DNA from: Halosimplex carlsbadense 2-9-1
Lineage (GTDB): Archaea > Halobacteriota > Halobacteria > Halobacteriales > Haloarculaceae
NCBI RefSeq assembly: GCF_000337455.1
Contig: NZ_AOIU01000008.1
Location: 14,537-67,421, forward strand
Length of the DNA: 52,885 nt
Direction of reading: 5' to 3'
Shown: piece after piece, positions 7,959 to 16,460 of the stretch
How positions within the stretch are numbered: the stretch's first letter is position 1
Layout: the number at the start of each line of letters is the position of its first letter
Notes under the pieces: generated by a model
The model's input: the letters and a program-made list of their open reading frames with translations, nothing else
What the model was told of the DNA's origin: nothing
The model's database searches: none
Translations under genes and position numbers: made by a program

Positions 7959-9386
7959 TCAGCCGGTCTGGTCGGCGACGATGTCGTCGGCGGCGTCGAC
8001 GAACGCCTGCTCTGTGCCGGCGGGGACGGTCGCGCCGGCGGCGATGTCGTGGCCGCCGCCGTCGCCGCCGACCGACCGGGAGGCCTCGCCCATCACCGCC
8101 GACAGGTCCAGGCCCTCGCGGACGAGCGTCCCGGTCCCGCGGGCCGACACCTTCGTCTCCTCCTCGTTCTTCCGGGCGAGCGCGACGATGGGTTTGCTCG
8201 CCGAGACGCCGTCGGTTCCCAGCGCCATCCCGGCGACGATCCCGACGATCGTCTCGCGGATCGCGTCGCCGGCGTCGAACCACTGGAGGTGGTCCTCGTG
8301 TGTGACCCCCTCCCGACGGACGTACTCCAGCCCCTCCGAGAGGTTCCGCCGGTGGTTCGAGAGGAGCGTCTGCGCGCGGTCCAGCGCCCCCTCGCGGTTC
8401 CCCAGACACACGCCGAGACCAACGTCCGCTCGCTCGTAGCGCGCGGTCGCGTTCAGCAACGTCGAGAACTCGCTGGCGTCGCGCAGCTCCGTTCCCCGCG
8501 GCTCGTCGACGAGTTCGTAGGTCGTCCCGACGAGCGTGTTGATCTTCTTCGCGGGGACCCCGCGCTGGACGGCGTGTTTCACCAGCGCGCTCGCGACCGT
8601 CTGCCGTTCGCCGTCGCTCAGGTCGACCCACGTCCGCCACTCGCCCGCTTCCTTGAGGTCCACGTCCAGCCCCTCCAGAAAGCGGACCGAACCGGCTTCG
8701 TCGCCCGAGACGCCCGGGATCTGCACCTCCGTCGCGTACTCGAACAGCTTCGGCAGCGGCCGGGTCTGCTTGCCGTACAGCGACAGGTCCGTCCCCTCCG
8801 CCAGCACCCCGGCCTCGACGCCCTCCTCGACGATCCCTCGGTTGGCCCCGACGAGTTCGCCGCCGACCGCCTGCATGTCGCCGACGGCCCCGACGACCGC
8901 CAGCGCCGCCAGGTCGCGGTTGCCCGTCGACTGACCGCCCCGCTCTTCGAGCGCGCGGGCGAGGACGTACGCCGCACCCGCGCCCGACAGTTCCGACGCC
9001 CCGTCGATGCCCTCCAGCAGCGGGTTGAGGTGAAACTCCGTCTCCGCGTCGGCGGGCTGGTGGTGGTCGGCGATCACGGGGTCGAAGTCGCCCGCCCGCT
9101 CGTGGGCGGCGATGGCGTCGAGTTGCCCGCTCCCGAAGTCCGTGAACAGCACGGTGTCGTACTCCCGAGCCGCGATCGTCGCGATTTCGGTCTCGTCGAG
9201 CTGTTTCTTGAACACCGTCTCGAAGGCCAGGCCGGCCCGCTCCAGTGCCGTCGACGCCACGGCCGCGCTCGTCAGCCCGTCCGCGTCGATGTGCGACGCC
9301 AGCAGCACCGCGTCGCTCTCCAGCAGTCTGTCGGCGCAGGCGCTCGCTCGTCCCGCCAGGTCGGGAACCGGCCCGGTCGTGCTCAT
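7959..9386 (-). CDS. RecJ-like DHH-family single-strand exonuclease/phosphoesterase
   Basis: A 475-residue protein of the DHH/DHHA1 superfamily. Motif I is SHIDADGLTSA at residues 31-41, the phosphoesterase motif DHHQP with Asp107-His108-His109 follows, and the C-terminal DHHA1 domain ends with the glycine-rich GGDGGGHDIAAGATV that binds substrate. Archaeal relatives are GINS-associated nuclease (GAN) and other RecJ paralogues acting in replication or repair; haloarchaea encode several and the sequence alone does not say which one this is. A TATA-like GCTTAAACC lies about 30 bases before the ATG. It diverges from the SWIM-protein gene at 9558. Confidence 0.9.
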   Translation of the reverse strand: MSTTGPVPDLAGRASACADRLLESDAVLLASHIDADGLTSAAVASTALERAGLAFETVFKKQLDETEIATIAAREYDTVLFTDFGSGQLDAIAAHERAGDFDPVIADHHQPADAETEFHLNPLLEGIDGASELSGAGAAYVLARALEERGGQSTGNRDLAALAVVGAVGDMQAVGGELVGANRGIVEEGVEAGVLAEGTDLSLYGKQTRPLPKLFEYATEVQIPGVSGDEAGSVRFLEGLDVDLKEAGEWRTWVDLSDGERQTVASALVKHAVQRGVPAKKINTLVGTTYELVDEPRGTELRDASEFSTLLNATARYERADVGLGVCLGNREGALDRAQTLLSNHRRNLSEGLEYVRREGVTHEDHLQWFDAGDAIRETIVGIVAGMALGTDGVSASKPIVALARKNEEETKVSARGTGTLVREGLDLSAVMGEASRSVGGDGGGHDIAAGATVPAGTEQAFVDAADDIVADQTG

Positions 9387-9557
9387 CGAGCGTTTCTTAT
9401 CGCGGCTTCGGGTTTAAGCGTCCGGGTGTTCGACCGATGTCCGCCGCGCGTCGGACGTGGGGCTGACGAGCGCGTGAGGCCGGCGTTCGGGCGTGAGACG
9501 CTGCGCTCCCCGCCGCACCGAACCTGTTTAGTTCGGGTATCTCCAACCGTCGGTATC

Positions 9558-9905
9558 GTGAACGCGGTCGACCGTTGGGAGGCCGCGCTCGCCGACCGGG
9601 GCGAACTCAGCCCCGAAGTCGTCGACCGGCTTCTCGACCTCCACGGCGAGCGCGGGGCCCGCGCTATCGATGCGGTCGCCGAGCGACGCGTCAAGGAGTA
9701 CCGCGATTTCACCGTCGTCGTCGGCTTCGACGAGGAGTACGTCATCGAGGACGACTCCTGTGACTGCAAGGACGCCGAGTACAACCTCAACGACGACGAC
9801 CCCGAGGAGCTGTGCTGGCACGCCATCGCCGTCCGCATCGCCCGCGCCGTCGACGCCCTCGACCACCACGACATGTGGTACTCCGAAGTTCGGGAGTTTC
9901 TCTAA
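9558..9905 (+). CDS. Small SWIM-type zinc-finger protein
   Basis: A 115-residue acidic protein. The C-terminal half has a SWIM zinc motif C-x-C-x15-C-x-H (CDCKDAEYN...ELCWHAIAVRIA), a fold used for DNA or protein binding, for example next to SNF2 helicases and in Sws1-type recombination factors. The N-terminus (VNAVDRWEAALADRGELSPEVVDRLL) is helical. The GTG at 9558 is chosen because TGTTTA at 9525-9530 lies 30 bases upstream, giving a leaderless start. It is divergently arranged with the RecJ-like nuclease, sharing a 171-base control region. A role in recombination is only suggested by this context. Confidence 0.8.
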   Translation: MNAVDRWEAALADRGELSPEVVDRLLDLHGERGARAIDAVAERRVKEYRDFTVVVGFDEEYVIEDDSCDCKDAEYNLNDDDPEELCWHAIAVRIARAVDALDHHDMWYSEVREFL

Positions 9906-9910
9906 CCATC

Positions 9911-9973
9911 TTTTTCCCGCCCGGGGTTCCTCGCGCGCCGGAGGCGCGCTGTGGGGACCCCGGGCGGCAAAAA
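9911..9973. repeat. Large nested stem-loop after the SWIM gene
   Basis: The arms 9911-9927 and 9957-9973 are complementary over 17 bases with one mismatch (TTTTT-x-CCGCCCGGGGT against its inverse). Inside them GCGCGCC (9933-9939) pairs with GGCGCGC (9943-9949) around a three-base loop. It begins six bases after the stop codon of the SWIM gene. The T-run at its 5' side could serve as an archaeal T-rich terminator, but the size and symmetry go beyond that need. Confidence 0.7.
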
Positions 9974-9987
9974 CATGGGTGAAAAAG

Positions 9988-10145
9988 CCGGAATCTCGCT
10001 CCGCTCGATTCCGGGGAACCGGCTCGCTCCGCTCGCCGGACGTTCGACCGCTTCCGCCACCGCCACCGCTCCGCCACCGCTCCGCCACTGCCCCGCTTCA
10101 CCACCGCATCCGCTCCGCCACCGCCCCGCTCCGCCACGGTTACCA
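9988..10145 (+). repeat. Twin hairpins with identical loops followed by a CCGCTCCGCCAC-type degenerate tandem array
   Basis: CCGGAATC/GATTCCGG (9988-9995 and 10007-10014) and CCGGC/GCCGG (10019-10023 and 10035-10039) both enclose the same 11-base loop TCGCTCCGCTC. From about 10050 to 10140 the sequence is a pyrimidine-biased array of degenerate CCGCTCCGCCAC units. Together with the preceding stem-loop this fills the roughly 300-base gap before the MscS gene; no credible gene is present here. Confidence 0.6.
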
Positions 10146-10204
10146 CACCGCTCCACGCCCGACCGCCCCCGAAACTCTTGGATCGCCGGTTCATTGGGGC
10201 CGCT

Positions 10205-10759
10205 ATGCAGACGCCCGTCGATTTCGTCGTCGACCTCGCGGCCGAGACGGTGGACGAACTCGGGGCCGCGCTCACCGAGGCGGTCCCGCGGCTGGTCATG
10301 GCGATCGTCTTCGTCTCGCTCGCCTACCTCGCGATCACGGTCGTCCTGTCGGTCGTTCGGCGGTTCTTCACCGGAGTCTATCCGGCCGACCAGGACCTGA
10401 TCGCCCAGCTGTGGGTGACCATCGTCGGCGTCTTCCTCTGGTTCGGCGCCGCGCTCGTCCTCCTGAACATCCTCGGACTGGGCGCTATCGCGGCGAGTCT
10501 CGGGACGGCGACCGGCTTCCTCGCACTGGGCGTCTCCTACGCGCTGTCGAGCATGATCGAGGACGCCGTCGCCGGCATCTACCTCCTGCGGGACCCCGAT
10601 TTCAACCCCGGCGACCGCGTGACCACCCAGTCGATGACCGGGACCGTGCGGGCGATCGAACTCCGCAAGAGCCGCTTCGAACTCGACGACGGCGAGACGG
10701 TCGTCCTCGCGAACCGCGACGTGGAGAAGCGCTGGACGAAAGAGAGCGACAGCGCGTAG
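10205..10759 (+). CDS. MscS-family mechanosensitive ion channel, short form
   Basis: A 184-residue membrane protein. There are two N-terminal hydrophobic helices (about residues 27-50 and 68-90), then a glycine/alanine-rich pore-like helix (LGTATGFLALGVSYALSSMIEDAVAGIYLL) and the start of the MscS beta domain (FNPGDRVTTQSMTGTVRAIELRKSRFELDDGETVVLANRDV). This is the minimal MscS core; the C-terminal alpha-beta vestibule of E. coli MscS (286 residues) is missing, as in many short archaeal homologues. It would relieve osmotic down-shock by opening under membrane tension. The ATG at 10205 is favoured over a start 27 bases upstream. It ends one base before the opposed next gene. Confidence 0.9.
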   Translation: MQTPVDFVVDLAAETVDELGAALTEAVPRLVMAIVFVSLAYLAITVVLSVVRRFFTGVYPADQDLIAQLWVTIVGVFLWFGAALVLLNILGLGAIAASLGTATGFLALGVSYALSSMIEDAVAGIYLLRDPDFNPGDRVTTQSMTGTVRAIELRKSRFELDDGETVVLANRDVEKRWTKESDSA

Positions 10760-11146
10760 CTACGACGGGTCGAGCCGGTAGCGGACGGTCGGCTGGCCCT
10801 CGAAGGTCGGGCCGGACCCGGTCCGCTCGAAGCCGGCGTCCTCGGCGGTGTCGCGCGTGGCGCCCTCGTCCTCCGGGACGAGCAACTCGACGGCCATCCC
10901 TTCCGAGTCGGCGAAGCGGATCGGTTCCCCGAGCAGGCGGTCGCGCACGCCGTCTGTGCCTTCGAGCTGCGTGACGTGGACCGTCTCCTCGCGCGCGTCG
11001 TAGCTGACGAACCCCTCGATGGTCTCGCCGTCGGTCGCGACGCGGACGGTCCGGTCGTGGACGAGGTTGCGCATCACGTCCTGTGGCGACCCCGTGAGTT
11101 CCGCCAGCCGCTCCGCGTCCGCCTCGACTGCGTCCCGGATGTCCAT
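10760..11146 (-). CDS. Small GNAT acetyltransferase-like protein
   Basis: A 128-residue protein beginning MDIRDAVEADAERLAELTG, the usual N-terminal strand and helix of GNAT N-acetyltransferases, and ending in the FERTG...YRLDPS strand pattern of that fold. The acetyl-CoA pyrophosphate loop (Q/R-x-x-G-x-G/A) is not convincing, so the protein may be a degenerate or non-catalytic GNAT. The ATG at 11146 is preferred over 11158 because ATTAAAT at 11171-11177 lies 28 bases upstream of it, giving a leaderless start. The stop codon abuts that of the MscS gene, tail to tail. Confidence 0.75.
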   Translation of the reverse strand: MDIRDAVEADAERLAELTGSPQDVMRNLVHDRTVRVATDGETIEGFVSYDAREETVHVTQLEGTDGVRDRLLGEPIRFADSEGMAVELLVPEDEGATRDTAEDAGFERTGSGPTFEGQPTVRYRLDPS

Positions 11147-11396
11147 GTCCGCCACCATGCCCCCTGCGCCATTAAATCCACGCCCGGGAGCGAGCGGGAT
11201 CTCTCGGAGAGCGGGGACGTCACCGTCCGACATCCTCCGCGACAGCACGGAAACACCGGCCGCGACCGCGGACAGCCTGAAATCCCCGGTGCCGTCCGGT
11301 GTCCGGTCGTCGCGTCGTCGCTTGCAGCCCCGGTACACCCCCTACGACACCCGCTCGCACCCAAACCGTTTCGTCCGCGCCGCTCGAAGCGCGGAC

Positions 11397-12404
11397 GTGA
11401 GCGATGACGACCGCGCGTGCTGTGGCCCCGGCCGTGGAGCGGACGACTCGGCCCCGACGGACACCGACCCTGCGACCGCCGACTCGCCGAGCGACGAGTG
11501 GCGCACCGAGCCCGCCACCGGCGACGACCCGCGCACCGACCGGATGGTCCGCGTCGACGCGGGGCGCTTCCGGATGGGTACCGACTCCGACGTGGGGTTC
11601 CCCGAGGACGGCGAGGGGCCGGCCCGCGAGGTCGCGACCGACGCCTACTACGTCGACCGCTACGCCGTCACGAACGCCGAGTTCCTCGAATTCGTCCGCG
11701 AAACGGGCCACACCACCGACGCCGAACGCTTCGGCTGGTCGTTCGTCTTCGAGGACTTCCTCGCCGAGTCCGACCGCGAACACGTCCGCGACCGCGCCCC
11801 CGGTGCGGACTGGTGGGTCGCCGTCGCCGGCGCCGACTGGTTCCACCCCCGCGGCCCGAGTTCGAGCGTCGTCGCCGACGACCTGCTGACACACCCGGTC
11901 ACCCACGTCTCACACCGCGACGCGGCGGCCTACGCCGACTGGGCGGGCAAGCGCCTCCCCACCGAGGCCGAGTGGGAGCGGGCCGCCCGGGGCGGCCGCA
12001 AGGGGACGCGGTTCCCGTGGGGCGACCATCTCGAACCCGACGGCGAACACCGCTGTAACGTCTGGCAGGGGGAGTTCCCCGAGCGCAACACGGCCGCCGA
12101 CGGCTACCGCGCGACCGCACCGGTCGACGCCTTCGATCCCAACGACTCCGGCCTGTTCAACGTCTGTGGCAACGTCTGGGAGTGGTGTCGCGACTGGTTC
12201 GACGCCGAGTATCACACGACTTCGGCCTCCGACCGCGAGAACCCGACCGGGCCCGGAGACGGGGACGAGCGGGTGATGCGCGGCGGTTCGCACCTCTGTC
12301 ACGAGTCGTGGTGCAACCGATACCGGCTGGCCGCCCGGTCGAAGAACGGTCCCGACAGCTCGACGGGCAACATCGGCTTTCGCTGCGTCGTCGACGCGGC
12401 GTGA
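11397..12404 (+). CDS. Formylglycine-generating enzyme (SUMF1/FGE family)
   Basis: A 335-residue protein that should convert a cysteine of type I sulfatases to C-alpha-formylglycine, using oxygen and copper. The FGE-sulfatase domain starts at about residue 50 (MVRVDAGRFRMGTDSD), runs through VTNAEFLEFV, RLPTEAEWERAARGG and NVCGNVWEWC, and ends with GGSHLCHESWCNRYR. The two catalytic cysteines are present as Cys301 and Cys306, with the same spacing as Cys336 and Cys341 of the human enzyme, which separates true FGE from look-alikes without cysteines. The N-terminus carries ACCGPGRG and an acidic linker. It starts with GTG. No sulfatase gene lies in the window, so its substrate must be elsewhere. 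Confidence 0.92.
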   Translation: MSDDDRACCGPGRGADDSAPTDTDPATADSPSDEWRTEPATGDDPRTDRMVRVDAGRFRMGTDSDVGFPEDGEGPAREVATDAYYVDRYAVTNAEFLEFVRETGHTTDAERFGWSFVFEDFLAESDREHVRDRAPGADWWVAVAGADWFHPRGPSSSVVADDLLTHPVTHVSHRDAAAYADWAGKRLPTEAEWERAARGGRKGTRFPWGDHLEPDGEHRCNVWQGEFPERNTAADGYRATAPVDAFDPNDSGLFNVCGNVWEWCRDWFDAEYHTTSASDRENPTGPGDGDERVMRGGSHLCHESWCNRYRLAARSKNGPDSSTGNIGFRCVVDAA

Positions 12405-12506
12405 GCGGGCGGGTACGACCGTCGGGTCGCGAAACCGTTCGGATCACGGATAGAAATACCGTTCACCACACGCTGAAGGCCCGTCCGGGAGTGGCCTCGA
12501 GTGACG

Positions 12507-14048
12507 ATGCAGCCCGACCCTGACCCCTCCCCAGACGCGTCGCGCAGACGACTCCTCCGCTCGGTCGCCGGTCTCGCGGCCGTCGGCGCCCTCGCCGGCT
12601 GTAACGAGGGCGCCGACGGGACCGACGGTTCGCCGACGCCCGCCGAGACCGACACGCCGGCGCCGAGTCCGACGCCTTCCGCGCCCGCAACGCCCTCCCC
12701 GACGGTCGCGCCGACGACCGCGCCGCCGACCGCCCCACCGACGGCGACGCCGACCCCGTCCCCCACGGCGACGGTCACGTCCACGCCGACCGAGCCCGCC
12801 GTCGCTCGCGAGTTCCTCGCACACCTTCGGGCGGGCGAGTTCGACGCCGCCCACGCGATGTTCACTCCCGACCTCGCGTCGGCGGTGACGCGCCCCACGC
12901 TCGAACGCTACTGGCTGGGACTGCAGGCCCAACACGGTGCCGTCCGGTCCGTCGGGAGCGTCGAGACGACCACTGACCGGGGCTCGGATGTCGCCCTCGT
13001 CCCGGTCGAGTGCGCGCAGGGGTCGGCCAGAATCGAAGTCGCCGGGGCCGGTGGCGGCCGGATTGGCGGCCTGTGGTTCTCGGGCGAGTACAGCGCCCCC
13101 GAGTACGTCGACGACGCGGCGTTCACCGAGCGGACGCTGACGCTCGAACCCGAGGGGTGTTCGCTCCCGGCGACGCTGACGGTCCCCGCCGGTGCGAGCG
13201 GTGGCGGGACGGCGACCGCGACCGCGACGGATTCCGGTACAGTCCCCGGCGTCGTCCTCGTCCACGGCAGTGGCCCGCACGACCGCGACGAGACGATCGG
13301 CCCGAACAAGCCCTTCCGCGACATCGCCCAGGGACTCGCCACCCGTGGCGTCGCAGTCCTCCGGTACGAGAAGCGGACCTACGCCTGTGACGTGTCCCGC
13401 GCCGAGTGGGCTATCGACGACATCGTCGTCGACGACGCCGTCCACGCGCTGGGGGTCCTCCGCGACCAGCCCGAGGTCGACCCCGAGCGGTCGGCCGTCG
13501 CGGGCCACAGCCTCGGCGCCGCATGCGTCCCCCGGATCGCCGAGCGCGACGGACGGGTCGCCGGCGGCGCGGTCCTCGCGGGGAACGCGCGCCCGTTCAC
13601 CGAAGTCTATCCCGGACAGGTACGACACATCTTCGAGGTCCAGGGCGGCCTGTCCGCCCGGGAGGAGCAACAGCTCGCGGCGGTGACGCAGCTGATGAGC
13701 GCCGTCGAAGACGGATCGGTCGCCGACGACCGGCCGATCGGCCCGCTCCCGGGGATCTGGTGGAAGACGTTCTACGAGTACGACCAGGTCGCGACCGCCA
13801 ACCGTATCGACGCGGACCTCCTGTTCGCCCACGGCGGTCGGGACTTCCAGATCCCCATCGACCCCGCGATGACGGGCTGGCGCGAGGGGATCGACGACGC
13901 CGACGCCCACCGCTTCGAGCGCTACCCCGACCTGTCGCACCTGTTCCAGCCCGGTGCCGAGCCGTCGTTGCAGACGGAGTACCTCTTCGCAGACAGCGTC
14001 GCCCGAGACCTGGTCACCGACCTCGCCGACTGGACAACGGGGCTGTAG
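12507..14048 (+). CDS. Exported lipoprotein with DUF3887-like and alpha/beta-hydrolase domains
   Basis: A 513-residue predicted Tat-exported lipoprotein. SRRRLLRSVAGLAAVGALAGC gives the twin-arginine start and a lipobox ending in Cys32. Residues 33-95 are a Thr/Pro/Ala-rich linker, which would be a site for glycosylation. About residues 95-215 form a DUF3887-like domain (FLAHLRAGEFDAAHAMF). The rest is an alpha/beta hydrolase: LVHGSGPHDRDE forms the oxyanion loop, GHSLGA holds the nucleophilic Ser, HGGRDFQIP the acid and DLSHLF the His. Such proteins act as esterases or peptidases at the cell surface; the substrate is unknown. A GTG two codons upstream is an alternative start. Confidence 0.88.
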   Translation: MQPDPDPSPDASRRRLLRSVAGLAAVGALAGCNEGADGTDGSPTPAETDTPAPSPTPSAPATPSPTVAPTTAPPTAPPTATPTPSPTATVTSTPTEPAVAREFLAHLRAGEFDAAHAMFTPDLASAVTRPTLERYWLGLQAQHGAVRSVGSVETTTDRGSDVALVPVECAQGSARIEVAGAGGGRIGGLWFSGEYSAPEYVDDAAFTERTLTLEPEGCSLPATLTVPAGASGGGTATATATDSGTVPGVVLVHGSGPHDRDETIGPNKPFRDIAQGLATRGVAVLRYEKRTYACDVSRAEWAIDDIVVDDAVHALGVLRDQPEVDPERSAVAGHSLGAACVPRIAERDGRVAGGAVLAGNARPFTEVYPGQVRHIFEVQGGLSAREEQQLAAVTQLMSAVEDGSVADDRPIGPLPGIWWKTFYEYDQVATANRIDADLLFAHGGRDFQIPIDPAMTGWREGIDDADAHRFERYPDLSHLFQPGAEPSLQTEYLFADSVARDLVTDLADWTTGL

Positions 14049-14221
14049 CGGTCGCCGGGCGGCCGGTCTGTCGATCCCGCGGTCGGTCAGGTCGTTCACC
14101 GTCGGCCGGTCGCGCCGTCTGCCGTCGGCGGGCCACCCCGTCCGTGGCCGGCCGATGGATTTGTGCCCGTCGACCCTGAACGGTCGCGTATGCGTGGGGC
14201 AGGTACGGGAGGGTCGCGGCC

Positions 14222-15154
14222 GTGACACCACCGGACGGAGACGCGGAGCGCGACGACGAAGAGGGCGACGCCGAAGCGGCGTCGGGAACTGCCGCCGAGC
14301 AGCGAGTCGACCCCTCCGAGGCGTTCGCGGCGCTGTCGGACCCGCTTCGGGTGGATATCCTCCGGGAACTCGCGAGCGCCCACCGCGAGCGAGCGGTCGA
14401 GCCGATGGGGTTCGCCGACCTGCGCAAGCGCGTCGGCGTTCGCGACTCCGGGCGGTTTCGCTACCACCTCAACGAGCTCCGGGACAACTTCGTCCGGAAG
14501 GACGATGGCGGCTACCGCCTGACGGTCACCGGTATCGAGACGGTCGCCGCCATCCTCGCCGGCACCTACACCCACGGCGGGACGCTCGGTCCCGAACCCA
14601 TCGACAGCGAGTGCTCGGCCTGCACGAGCGCGGCGGTCGCGGTCTATCGCGACGGCCGGTGTGCCGTCACCTGCGAGAGCGACCACGTGCTGTTCGCCTG
14701 GAGCCTCCCGCCGGCCGCGGCCGCCGACGCGACGCTCCCAGAGGTGGTCTCGCTGGCCGAGCTGTACGCCCGCCAGGCCATCGAACGCGCGCTCGCCGGC
14801 GTCTGCCCGAAGTGCTCGGCGCCGGTCGAACCCCGGGTCGTCACCGAGCGCGACGACCCCGAGCCGGCCGATCCCGTGCCGGGTCTGCGCGTCGCCTGCG
14901 ACACCTGCGGCGGCCGTCTCGTCGGCCCCGTCGGCTTCTGCCTGCTCGTCGACCCCGCCGTCGCCGCCTTCTACCGCCGCCACGACCGCCCGCTCGACGC
15001 CTGCCACGTCTGGGAGCCCGCCTTCGTCGCCGACGACGCCGTCGAGGTAGTCGAGCGCGATCCCCTCCGCGTCGCCGTCGACGTGACCCTCGACGGCGAG
15101 ACGCTCGCCGTCTCCGTCGACGGAGCGGGCCAGGTATCCGTCCGCGAAGGATGA
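14222..15154 (+). CDS. ArsR-like winged-helix transcription regulator with C-terminal zinc ribbons
   Basis: A 310-residue regulator. After a 30-residue acidic N-terminus, residues 32-110 form a winged helix (EAFAALSDPLRVDILREL, then FADLRKRVGVRDSGRFRYHLNEL as recognition helix, then GGYRLTVTG as wing), of the ArsR/HTH_5 type common in haloarchaea. The C-terminal part has two cysteine pairs CSAC and CAVTC, then CPKC and CDTC, forming probable zinc ribbons that may sense ligand or hold the dimer. The GTG start at 14222 is the first credible codon; no closer ATG exists before the domain. The target genes are unknown. Confidence 0.85.
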   Translation: MTPPDGDAERDDEEGDAEAASGTAAEQRVDPSEAFAALSDPLRVDILRELASAHRERAVEPMGFADLRKRVGVRDSGRFRYHLNELRDNFVRKDDGGYRLTVTGIETVAAILAGTYTHGGTLGPEPIDSECSACTSAAVAVYRDGRCAVTCESDHVLFAWSLPPAAAADATLPEVVSLAELYARQAIERALAGVCPKCSAPVEPRVVTERDDPEPADPVPGLRVACDTCGGRLVGPVGFCLLVDPAVAAFYRRHDRPLDACHVWEPAFVADDAVEVVERDPLRVAVDVTLDGETLAVSVDGAGQVSVREG

Positions 15155-15217
15155 CAGAACGTGAATAGAAGATCCGTTCGCCGAGCGCTCAAGTGGGCGA
15201 CAGCCGGAGGGATCGAT

Positions 15218-15472
15218 ATGGCGACGAACGGTGTCGACTCCGACTCGAACGGGCTCGCGAGTCTGTACGCCGAAGCGCAGTCGATGGCGGCCTCGCCGCT
15301 GCTGTACATCGGCGCGGTCACGGTCGTCGTCGGAACGGAGGTCGCCGAGTGGCTCCCGCTCGGCGATCTCTACTCCACGCTGGCGCTGTTCCCGGTCGCT
15401 CTCGCGTTGCTGTACGGCCAGTTGACGTTACTGGCGTACCTCCGCCGGCGCGGCTACGGCGGCGGGTGTTGA
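15218..15472 (+). CDS. Small two-helix membrane protein
   Basis: An 84-residue protein with a polar N-terminus (MATNGVDSDSNGLASLY), two hydrophobic helices (about residues 27-43 and 50-72) and a basic glycine-rich tail RRRGYGGGC. The ATG at 15218 follows a good Shine-Dalgarno GGAGG eight bases upstream; the longer reading from a GTG at 15161 is less likely. It follows the winged-helix regulator by 63 bases in the same direction and may be co-transcribed. The function is unknown. Confidence 0.65.
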   Translation: MATNGVDSDSNGLASLYAEAQSMAASPLLYIGAVTVVVGTEVAEWLPLGDLYSTLALFPVALALLYGQLTLLAYLRRRGYGGGC

Positions 15473-15559
15473 CCCCAGCGCGAGTACGGCGGTGAGTGCC
15501 GATGGGCGGCGGCCCGGGCGCTCCGCTCGGTGTCCGAGGGCTCCCTGCGGTCGCCCTCG

Positions 15560-16339
15560 CTACTCCTCGAACGTCGCCGCCCCGAACCCGTCGTCGACGG
15601 TGACGATCTCCCCCGTCGTGTAGCTCGCCGCGTCGCTCGCCAGGTAGATCGCCGCGCCCGCGATCTCCTCCGGTCGGCCGAGGCGTCCCTGGGTGGTCCG
15701 CGCCTCGATGGTCTCGAAGCGCGGCTCGCCCTCCGTGTAGGTCCCCTCGGTCTGTTCGCTCTCAATAAATCCCGGCCGAACGGCGTTGACTCGGATCTCC
15801 GGGCCGAGTTCCTCGGCGGCGACCCGGACGAGCGTGTCCAGCCCGCCCTTCGCGACGGAGTAGGCCGCGAGGTTCGGGATCGCGCTCTCGCCCGACTCGG
15901 AGGCGATATGGAGGATCGACCCGTCGTCCATCGCCTCGGCGAACACCTGTGTCGCGCGATACGCACCCTTGAGTTGCACGTCGAACACGTCGTCCCACTG
16001 GTCCTCGGTGACCTCGTCGATCGACTCGCGCGCGATGTAGCTGGGCGCGTAGACGAGGGTGTCGATACTGCCGAACTCCGCGATCACGGCGTCGCGGAGG
16101 GCGACCACGTCCGCGCGCTCCGTCGCGTCACAGGTGACTTCGAGCGTCTCCGCGCCGCGCTCGCGGAGTTCGTCGGCCGTGGTGGCGACGCGGTCCTCCG
16201 AGCGGGACGTGGCGACCACGTCCGCGCCCTCTTCGGCGAACCCCAGCGCGATGGCGCGGCCGATCCCGCTCGTCGCCCCGATCAGGACCGCCGTCTTTCC
16301 CTCGACCGTGACCGGCGTGTGCGTGTACTCGAGTGGCAC
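15560..16339 (-). CDS. Short-chain dehydrogenase/reductase (SDR)
   Basis: A 259-residue classical SDR. The cofactor motif GATSGIG is at residues 21-27, with Arg46 after the second strand (ATSRSEDR) favouring NADP(H). The catalytic Tyr160 and Lys164 are in YSVAK, preceded by the serine region HIASESGESAIP. The C-terminal RPGFIESEQTEG and YTTGEIVTVDDGFG are typical of FabG-like enzymes. The NNAG structural motif is changed to VYAPSY. The real substrate cannot be read from sequence. The spacer upstream of its start holds the dispersed repeat copy A. Confidence 0.9.
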   Translation of the reverse strand: MPLEYTHTPVTVEGKTAVLIGATSGIGRAIALGFAEEGADVVATSRSEDRVATTADELRERGAETLEVTCDATERADVVALRDAVIAEFGSIDTLVYAPSYIARESIDEVTEDQWDDVFDVQLKGAYRATQVFAEAMDDGSILHIASESGESAIPNLAAYSVAKGGLDTLVRVAAEELGPEIRVNAVRPGFIESEQTEGTYTEGEPRFETIEARTTQGRLGRPEEIAGAAIYLASDAASYTTGEIVTVDDGFGAATFEE

Positions 16340-16460
16340 GGATCCGTCGTCGTGCCCGTGGGCCTTGGTCGTTCGTCTCCGGGAAGTCCGATCCGAAGCG
16401 ACAGTACTGCTGAGCGCCCTCGACCCGCTCTAAGTGATCTCGACCGCGAGCAGCCGCAGG

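Noticed and set aside
10050..10140. CRISPR-like array
   Set aside because: Units are short, degenerate and without unique spacers; no cas genes are present.
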